Below are positions 56,641-64,000 of a DNA stretch of 64,000 nt, piece after piece (position 1 is the stretch's first letter; each line of letters starts with the position of its first letter). This DNA is from Reticulitermes speratus (taxonomy: Eukaryota; Arthropoda; Insecta; Blattodea; Rhinotermitidae), in contig JAJKFL010000042.1 in the NCBI GenBank assembly GCA_021186555.1, positions 7,468,281 through 7,532,280 of the forward strand. Reading direction: 5' to 3'. The notes under the pieces were generated by a model. The model saw only the letters and a list, made by a program, of their open reading frames with translations. It made no database searches and had not been told where the DNA came from. A program made the translations under genes and the position numbers.

Positions 56641-56755
56641 TATGTTGCTCTTACCAGACGGACAAATGGGCGAAGCCTGGGAACTTTCCTAAAAGAAAAG
56701 TTCTTTTGGAAATCGGAGAGCACTGGATAGGAAAGTAGCTTCGCATTTTTTAGTC
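56641..56755 (+). repeat. Dispersed repeat, pair with 9038-9150
   Basis: gttgctcttaccagacgg, gcgaagcctgggaactttcc, tcggagagcactggatagg match the 9-kb copy. Its position directly after a SINE-D head suggests an alternative SINE-D 3' end. Confidence 0.6.
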
Positions 56756-57000
56756 TTCGGAGCCGTAATATTACCATCGCCAGCATTGTGACTGCTGTAA
56801 CTACTCAACCAGACGAATTGTTTGTACACGTGACGTACGGGATTTGGTCATTGGCATAGAAATGGATTTTAGGAAGACGGCCGTTCAAAAATAAAATTAA
56901 TTCGTGAGAAGGTTATCGCAGAGGCGTTAATAATATGACAGTGCGTGAAACAGTCATTACAACTATATTTGTTGCAAAAAACAATTTTTTTTCTAAAAAA

Positions 57001-57045
57001 TGGCTAGATGTTTCGCTCATCTCGTGTCGTCATCAGGCCAAAAAA
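57001..57045 (-). ncRNA. Hammerhead-like motif, antisense
   Basis: On the minus strand UGGC precedes CUGAUGA (57036-57030). GAAA is at 57014-57011 and GCCA (57004-57001) can pair with UGGC as stem I. Stem II (GACAC with AUGAG) hardly pairs and stem III is poor (ACAUCUA). It is probably an inactive relic of a third subfamily. Confidence 0.45.
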
Positions 57046-57214
57046 AGTGTATAAGCAAAGTCTAGTTGTACATGCCTTCTATCAAGATTGCAACTGCTAC
57101 TGTAGCTCAGTACATCAAACAATATGCTAATGTTAAAAGGAAGGTGCTAAATTGCAATGCTAATGTATATGTCCTGCAGTATATGATTTTACAACTAGCT
57201 TCCTTTTTACATAT

Positions 57215-57262
57215 TTGTCGTCCTGATGATGACTCATGATGTTTCGAAATATGTAGCCATTC
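57215..57262 (+). ncRNA. Hammerhead-like motif, sense
   Basis: CUGAUGA (57223-57229), GAAA (57246-57249), then UAUGUA and GCCAUU. The same subfamily as 57001-57045 in the opposite orientation, about 200 bp away. Stems are weak. Confidence 0.42.
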
Positions 57263-57286
57263 TACCGAAAAAAGAATTCTGTTTTG

Positions 57287-57740
57287 TTTTAGGCGCTTTC
57301 GCAAGATTGCCTGTCTGTCCGCATGTAACAATTCGGCTACCATTGGACGGATTTTCGTGAAATTCGATATGTGAGTTTTCGAAAATCTATCGAGAAAATT
57401 GCAAATTTCATTAAAATCTGAGAAGAATAAAGGGTATTTTACATGAAGACCTATATACAGTTATGATATTATTTCTCTGAATTCTTCTTATAACGAGAAA
57501 TATTTCAGACAAAACTACAGAGAATATCAAAACACACATTTTATGTAAAGGTCCCCCCCCCCCTCCGAAAATCGTACCTTTTATGAGATATGCGGAAAAA
57601 TACGGTACAGCCAGACAGGCCACAGATGACAATATAATACGGCGCATGCGCTTTGCATGCTGGATAACTAAGGCTGCAGACACACACTCGGATTATGTAA
57701 TGCGTATTGCTTTTCCACGGCAAAGCGCCTAAATGTTATA
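57287..57740 (+). mobile_element. Dispersed repeat R, copy 3
   Basis: taggcgctttcgcaagattg, ttggacggattttcgtgaaa, gtattttacatgaagaccta, cttttatgagatatgcgg, gccagacaggccacagatga and cggcgcatgcgctttgcatg follow the order of copies 1 and 2. A C-run (57551-57562) interrupts it. Confidence 0.75.
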
Positions 57741-58169
57741 CGTAAATTACCAGCCTTGTTAAAATAAAATTAGCTTTGTTGAGTTTTGTAATCGTTATCA
57801 TATTATAAAGTGAAGTAACACATCGTGATGTCCGCTATGAAGATCACAGCGGTGTTGCACACGACTCCAGTCTCGCAGGATGTTACGCCGTGTTGACTGG
57901 TAAAGACTTGCCGAAGTTCCGAAGGACCGTAGTGCTTCCGTTTTCAGCGTCAAACAGTCTAAGAAGAGCAATGCGCTTGGAATTGCTTGACCCTGAAAAT
58001 AAATGCACTGCTCTTCTCCTAAACGTCGGTAAGTACCAGTCGAAACGTCCTAACGTTGCTTGAATCTTCGGTAATTCATTTCGCAAGAACTTAAAAGTAC
58101 ACGAACAAGGTAAATTACAGTGAGAGGATTTTCTTCGTTTTCCTCAGTTCTTGCAAGGAAATTTTGGGT
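57741..58169. other. No gene recognised
   Basis: About 430 bp. taaacgtcggtaagtacc near 58020 faintly recalls the family-2 element but is too short to call. Confidence 0.45.
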
Positions 58170-58182
58170 AGAGCATCAAATT

Positions 58183-58499
58183 GTGGCCGTGCCATGGCTC
58201 AGGCGGTTAGTCGCCGGCCTCTCACCACGGAGGCCCGGGGTTCGATCCCAGGTCAAGTCCATGTGAGATTTGTGGTGGACAAAGTGGCACTGGGACAGGT
58301 TTTTCTCCGAGTTGTCGGTTTTCCCCTGTCAATTTCATTCCACTGGTGCTCCATTACTTGTAAAACTTGGTAAAAAACTGCTCATCCTCATCTTCATCTT
58401 CATCACAGGGGTTGCACAATAAGCCTTATGGCTGCGGTGCGTCCGTAGCATCTGCTGCGGGGCCCCCTCACCACAAAAAAAAAAAAAAAAAAAAAAAAA
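58183..58499 (+). mobile_element. tRNA-derived SINE, family D, complete with poly(A)
   Basis: A box ggctcaggcggttagtcgcc, B box GGGTTCGATCCCAGG, the standard body and 3' end (gcatctgctgcggggccccc), then an A-run at 58475-58500. A 13-bp direct repeat with one mismatch, agagcatcaaatt at 58170-58182 and agagcatcagatt at 58500-58512, flanks it. Long A tail and good duplication suggest a young insertion. Confidence 0.93.
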
Positions 58500-58664
58500 A
58501 GAGCATCAGATTAGAACAGACCGGTTTCTTCCACATGCCTTCTAATTTTGTACTTACTTACCACCGTGTCCTTCGATGCTACAGATTCTGAGTTACTGCC
58601 AGGCGCTTTAAGTACAGGTAAAGGGGTGAAGGTAAAGTCGTTCCTCTCCACGCTGTGAAAGCAT

Positions 58665-58774
58665 ATATTGGGAGTAGAGGTATAGCTCCACTTATTCTTA
58701 ACCTCTGCGCTAGATAGAAGTAAGTAGTCAACATCACACCCGGCCGATTTACCCCTGGAAAAAAATCCCGCTTC
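58665..58774 (-). mobile_element. SINE family B fragment abutting a tandem array
   Basis: The minus-strand tail/body part (gggagtagaggtatagctcc, cttattcttaacctctgcgc, cacacccggccgatttaccc) stops exactly where the 34-bp array begins. Confidence 0.75.
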
Positions 58775-59221
58775 AAGTAAACCGCAAATAATTAAGTGTA
58801 AAAAACACAAGTAAACCGCAAATAATTAAGTGTAAAAAACACAAGTAAACCGCAAATAATTAAGTGTAAAAAAACACAAGTAAACCGCAAATAATTAAGT
58901 GTAAAAAACACAAGTAAACCGCAAATAATTAAGTGTAAAAAACACAAGTAAACCGCAAATAATTAAGTGTAAAAAACACAAGTAAACCGCAAATAATTAA
59001 GTGTAAAAAACACAAGTAAACCGCAAATAATTAAGTGTAAAAAACACAAGTAAACCGCAAATAATTAAGTGTAAAAAACACAAGTAAACCGCAAATAATT
59101 AAGTGTAAAAAACACAAGTAAACCGCAAATAATTAAGTGTAAAAAACACAAGTAAACCGCAAATAATTAAGTGTAAAAACATAACCAAGGTAAACCGCAA
59201 ATAATTAAGTGTAAAAAACAC
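58775..59221. repeat. 34-bp tandem repeat, 13 copies
   Basis: Unit: aagtaaaccgcaaataatta then agtgtaaaaaacac. Nearly invariant, with one copy having an extra a and one with a small disruption (aacataaccaaggtaaacc near 59178). Confidence 0.98.
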
Positions 59222-61119
59222 GATTCATGGCAGAACTGTCGACCTCTATAAACCCTCAGCATGACGTGTTATAAAACAATACGACAACATGCGAACCTGC
59301 GAGCTATTTGTTTGCAGAAAATGGACTAATAAAAATGAAGCTACATTCTATAGTTTCGTAAGTTTCGCATTTGAGGCAAAATGACTCGAGTTAAAAAGCT
59401 ATTTTCATTCTCTCTTTTTTTTTTTTTTAAAATGAGCCTGGCAAGTTCCTAACAGCGAATGAAATTACACTATTTCTTTTTCATCGCTCCATTCATTCTT
59501 ACACATGGCACAAGTAATGGGCTATTCTTGCTGCAAAGTTCAATATTTGTTATCCACTCCAAAGTGCCCACTAGTTCGTCATATATCACACAAATTTCAG
59601 TGTAAACTTTCGCAGTGACACATTTATACTCTAGGCAGTGCTTATGTATATCGCTAGAAGTGTTTTCATTTCTTTTAAAACGCGGTGGAGGTAAAAACGG
59701 TTTGCTCGTCATTCAGAACTCCTCTTTTGCTTGGTATTGATCCTAAATTGAATCTTTTGGCCCTTTTTGTCGACACCTTTAAATAAACTCACTCGTTATC
59801 GTCAGCCCGTTTCATTCTTCTGTCTGAAGTCTTCGAGAAGCCTTCCAAATAACACAGAGGGTCTGCGGTAGTGTTCTAATGCAGTTATTCTATTAGGGTT
59901 CTACTCTCAACACGATTCTGATAGATTTTATTCTTGACTTCCTTAATGCAATTATAGTTTTAACATAAGAAAGCAACTTTTTTGAAAACAAAAGTTCGTA
60001 ATAATTTAATTCCTTAACGAAAATGTTGCTCTGTATTTGTCTGACGGGCTGTAATCATTTAATTCTACATTTATACTCAAAGCTTATCGCAGTGTTTAGC
60101 TGTTTTATGTGACTGAGTATTTGGTGGATGAATCAGTATCAAATGACGCAATCGTTAATGGATATCGAAATATGCTCGTCGACATGACACGAACGAGTCC
60201 AGTGGCAAGTAATTTGTGAGGCAGTGGGCGAATGGATTGCGTTAAGTGCCTGGCAGACTAAAGTTGTGGTTATAAATACGACTGAAATGCACGAAAGCTG
60301 GAGAACCTGACTATTATTTTGCTCGTCCCTCAGTTGTCTTGAACTTTTCCAGACTCACGTTTCTGTAAACTTGATCTCTTTCCGTCATCAGACATAAAGA
60401 TTCCTGTACTGCGTCGATATTGCCACTACGTTTTGCAAGGATGAACGAAGTGTTACGCCACTGAAATCGAATGATCGCGGTGGAATTTTTCTAGTTCAAA
60501 GAAAGAACTTTATTTGTTCTGTTTTACATTTTGCTTGTCATCTCTTATATCAAAGCCGTCTTATGACCGGGCCCGTAATTTTGCTTGGCATTTTCCGCCA
60601 GCAGTAACATTTTTATATAATGGGTTCATATAATCTTAACCCTCTGTTCTTCTATTCCAAAAATATTTCCTTCGAAACTCAACCGGTAGCTTCACTGCGG
60701 TTTGTCGTGGCCTTTTTCAATTATTCGAAACAAATTCCGGAAATAGACTATGACCACTTCCTTCCAAACCTTTCCACTTGAAGAATAGTACACAACCCAC
60801 TGTCGCATAATCTAAGTTAGATACAGCGTCGTAGTCGTGAATAACCCACAAAATTGTTTTTATTTTCTCCAAAGATGAGACAAAATTCAAATTCTAACCG
60901 TGTTTCACAGATAGGTGCTCGGTGAAATGAAATTTTTTCGGAGCTGCCTATCTGGCATAAATTAATGTAGCTTATCGGTCATTCTGCATTGCGTTTATTT
61001 CTGTTTGCGTCTTCAATTTAAGAGGGTATCGTCTTTCCTAATCACAGTGTTGATGGGCCTAACTGTGGATTTATTTTATGAAAGGTATCGTAATTATATA
61101 ACTACTAGCATTTTGCCTG
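59222..61119. other. No gene or repeat recognised
   Basis: About 1.9 kb, AT-rich. No supportable feature. Confidence 0.45.
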
Positions 61120-61600
61120 TTGTTTTGGATGGGTTTGAAAATTCGTCTCTCACATTGTGGGAGAAACATAGGCTGAGGGTGTTCGAGAATAGGATGGTGA
61201 GGAGGATATTGGGGTCTAAGAGGGTCGAGGTAACAGTGTAATGGAGGAGAATACATAACGAGGAACTTTATAATCTGTACTCGTCACCAAATATTATTCG
61301 GGTGATCAAATCAAGAAGAATGAGTTGGGCGGGGCATGTAGCACGTGTGGGGGAGAGGTGCATACAGGATTTTGGTGGGGAGACCTGATGGAAAGAGACC
61401 ACTTGGAAGACCTAGGCATATATGGGAGGATAATATTAAAATAAATATTCAAGAATTGGGATGGGGTGTTTTGGACCGGATTGATATGGCTCAGGTAATG
61501 AACCTTCGGATTCATAAAATGTGGGAAATTTCTTGACTAGCTGAAGACCTGTTAACGTCTCAAACACTCTGCTCTTTGTAGTTCGTTAGCTAGTAAACAA
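61120..61600 (+). mobile_element. LINE family 1 C-terminus and 3' end (longest copy)
   Basis: Frames give LPVVLDGFENSSLTLWEKH, RLRVFENRMVRRILGSKRVE, then SWAGHVARVGER and, shifted, the KRPLGRPRHIWEDNIKINIQ region, followed by the 3' block tttcttgactagctgaagac. This is the end of a non-LTR reverse transcriptase polyprotein (the LP.vLyG.E.w motif follows the RT core). Stops and frameshifts show it is dead. It gives the uninterrupted order used to recognise the SINE insertion at 7281. Confidence 0.82.
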
Positions 61601-61727
61601 TCACTTATTAACCAATTATTCCATTTAGTAAACAAGGTTTTCCCAGTCACGTTACACGTTTTGCAACATAGATAATAATACGAAAGTCTTCAGCTAAAAT
61701 GACCCTATATAACAGAAAATTATGGTG

Positions 61728-61830
61728 GGTTAGAAGGTTTTCCCGAAACGTCCGTAACTATAAACCGAATTAAATGGCGTCATATCTCACGAGACCGTAT
61801 TCTTGACACTGAGCAACGTAAAAACCTCAA
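61728..61830 (+). mobile_element. Penelope-like family-2 relic
   Basis: gaaggttttcccgaaacgtc cgtaac matches ggttatcccgaaacgtcggt of family 2. The arm after it (taaatggcgtcatatctcac) is only loosely alignable. The CUGANGA half is missing. Confidence 0.4.
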
Positions 61831-63550
61831 ATTTTAGAATACAGTCTCATTCACAACCAACCCCCGTTTATTCTAAGAACGTAAATACAATGAGATACTG
61901 TATTTATGATAAATATAAAATTTAAACTGTGACACGTAATCGTCATGCATGTGTTTTGGTACTCAGCGTCACGACGTATGCACACACAAGCGTTATTGGC
62001 GTCGTGTTGTTATCCATCCCTTGCTCGATCTCTTCGAGGTTGACGCAAATGAACTCATACAGCAGGTACGTGTAATTTCCTGTAAGAATGTCCTTTCCAA
62101 GTACAAGCCAATGGACTACGTGATGAGGCGGAAATGAAATACATGGCTCGGGGCCCAATTATTTCGACAATTAAAACAGGAACTACCACGTGAAGTGAGG
62201 ATCTAGAAGCAGTACTTTAGCAGAGTGAAACAATTATTAGTAATTAGTGGGACGTGAATTAGTGTGCGATTACCGGTGGGTCCTAAGTCCTATACTGGAC
62301 CTTTAGGCACTGTATAGTCACGTTGGAAATGCGACAGATTACACTAACAGACACAAATTGCTGGTTCTAGTATGAGATGGTAACGGCAGGACATTTCATG
62401 CCGTTTAAAACGTTCAATAAACTTAAAGACTGAATAGTAAATTTTAAATAACCGTCCTTAACCTGTGATTATTAATCCATGTTTATTTTGAATTTATATT
62501 TTTCTTCCTGTACGCCCGAAACGACCTACAAGTTTCGCAAAACGAATTTTGCCAACTGACGGTGGCTCGGAATTTCTTTTTACGAATCTCCCTGGATTTT
62601 TCAGACGCCTGGGGAAATAACATGTAAATAGAAGTTTCTGACAATGGCGAAGAACTTACAGCATTACTGCCTGTCTGGACTTGGTCCATTTTCTTGTACT
62701 CTGAAAGCAAAGCAGCGTTGTTGGGAATATGATTGTGTTTCCAATCCTCAGATGAAAACATTGGGGATTAACCTATTTAATCGCTTCCTTTAGATCACAA
62801 ATTTGTCAATTTGCCTACAAAATCCACGTGCAACACGCAGGGATAGAAATCGGGCCTTCATGATGAGAAGACGGCGACAAACCTCCTGAAATACGTATGT
62901 TTTATTTTAATTTTGTCTTGTTATTTTAACTTGAATTGGGAACGTCCAATTTAAAGACCTGGGATTTGGACTCCCCTCCCCCATTTAATTATCTATTCTC
63001 GTACTAAATGAACGTAACTCCAGGTTCTGTATGTATGCGCTATTGCCGTGGTACTGCGTTACAGTTTTAAACTCTGTATTTATAACCATAGGGTTTTTAT
63101 CTTCCACATTACATGGAAATAAAAGAGCGAATGGGAGAGACAGTGCTCTAAATGGGAGAGACAGTGCTCTAAATGAATTCCTGCTGTGATCTTGTTCAGC
63201 TTATCCAATTTTGACCGTCCGAATTCGCTTCATATAAAAGAAGGCAGATGGTTTTATGGGGCAAATAACCTCCCTAATGTCATTCCATCCGTTTTCACCT
63301 CTTAAGTTGGGTCTAAATGTGCCTGTACATGGGGGAATTTTTTCCTTGACTGTTTGCCTAAATTGTACAACAGAAATGAACAAATCCTTCTGTAGTGTGT
63401 TTGCTACATTCATACGGAGTGTACATGCTATGCGAAAGCGTGTACAAGGTCACTGTTTTGCTTTCCTTAATGTGAACGATGTCAGGACTTTGGGGTTTCA
63501 GACATATCTAATTTATTTAAAAATTACTTACTTCAGTGAAGCACATCAAT
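61831..63550. other. No gene or repeat recognised
   Basis: About 1.7 kb. A 21-bp word, aatgggagagacagtgctct, is duplicated back to back at about 63130-63172. Open frame 63256-63603 has no motif. Confidence 0.45.
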
Positions 63551-63551
63551 T

Positions 63552-63586
<35 letters not shown>

Positions 63587-63587
63587 G
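63551..63587. repeat. (AATC)n microsatellite
   Basis: Nine tetranucleotide copies. Confidence 0.97.
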
Positions 63588-63674
63588 CTGTGTAGGTAAA
63601 TAATTGATGTCTTTGTAAGTAATAAGGACGCGTGTCCCTGTAACTGAAATGTAAATCTGTCCTTGTTAACGCCA

Positions 63675-63990
63675 TTAACACATCTAGTGGGAGATGAGGG
63701 AAATTATACTCATTGTTAACCTCGGCATTAGAGAGAGAGAGAGAGAGGAGTGGTCACCTTTATGCCCCGAACGCTTTATCTCCAGGATAGAACCCCGGTA
63801 TGCATTGAATAGGGGGCTGTTTGGGTCCCAGAGTCGTTCTGGACGTTTCGAAAACGAGAAAACTTTTTGACCCTAGCATTTAAAATGTGGAGGTGAGAAA
63901 TATTCCATGCCTGCTCGGGTATCAAATCACGATTTTTCCGGACGTCTGTACCCTTGTTACTTTACTGACTGAGCTATCTGGGCTCCAGCT
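63675..63990 (-). mobile_element. SINE family B with internal GA expansion
   Basis: On the minus strand gagcccagatagctcagtca (A box) heads the element, with a decayed B box (gatttgatacccgag), the body (ctgtttgggtcccagagtcg on plus) and the tail side gtgggagatgagggaaatta. A (GA)n run at 63731-63748 has grown inside the body. Confidence 0.78.
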
Positions 63991-64000
63991 TAAATCATTT

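Overview
This is non-coding, repeat-dominated DNA from a large arthropod genome. The mix of tRNA-derived SINEs, decayed LINE C-termini and long satellite blocks looks most like a blattodean insect. Conceptual fragments of the SINEs and LINEs (for example GHVAR / KRPLGR / WEDNI, and the tRNA B-box read antisense as GIRTHD-like peptides) resemble what I know of the American cockroach, Periplaneta americana. That species call is from memory and is an inference. There are no bacterial-style genes, operons or CRISPR arrays, and almost all of the longer open frames lie in satellites or transposon debris.

The only well-supported piece of a host gene is one internal exon on the minus strand at 100-234. 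It encodes a C2HC zinc finger and is bounded by good splice sites. The rest of that gene is not recognised here.

Layout. 1-9 kb: the zinc-finger exon, then SINE families A, B and C and a LINE tail broken by a SINE. 8.6-9.2 kb: two fold-back structures. 9.8-20 kb: tandem arrays, with units of about 113 bp, 40 bp, a 66/67-bp satellite of 6.3 kb, and about 43 bp. 20-27 kb: old repeats, a LINE fragment inside a fold-back, and a 246-bp fold-back element with a hammerhead-like ribozyme. 27.2-30.3 kb: a 37-bp satellite. 30.7-33.5 kb: SINEs and two copies of a dispersed repeat called R here. 34.1-37.3 kb: a 3.15-kb fold-back element whose loop is a 26-bp satellite followed by a well-formed hammerhead ribozyme. 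38-45 kb: SINEs, a small hAT-like element, an antisense hammerhead, a LINE tail and two nested SINE insertions. 45-64 kb: more SINE and LINE remnants, another fold-back with a hammerhead-like motif, and 49-bp and 34-bp tandem arrays.

The most interesting theme is a set of Penelope-like (PLE-type) insertions. Three of them share one plan: a target-site duplication, a unique tail of about 33-37 bp, inverted arms of 42-71 bp, a spacer, and the duplication again. A fourth, 3.15-kb copy fits the same plan with a 28-bp tail and an imperfect duplication. In three of the four the spacer carries a CUGANGA...GAAA hammerhead core (one with a damaged first base), and in the largest it also carries a roughly 110-copy satellite. 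Short SINE insertions with clear target duplications show repeated retroposition. Nine separate tandem arrays make up about 15 kb of the 64 kb.
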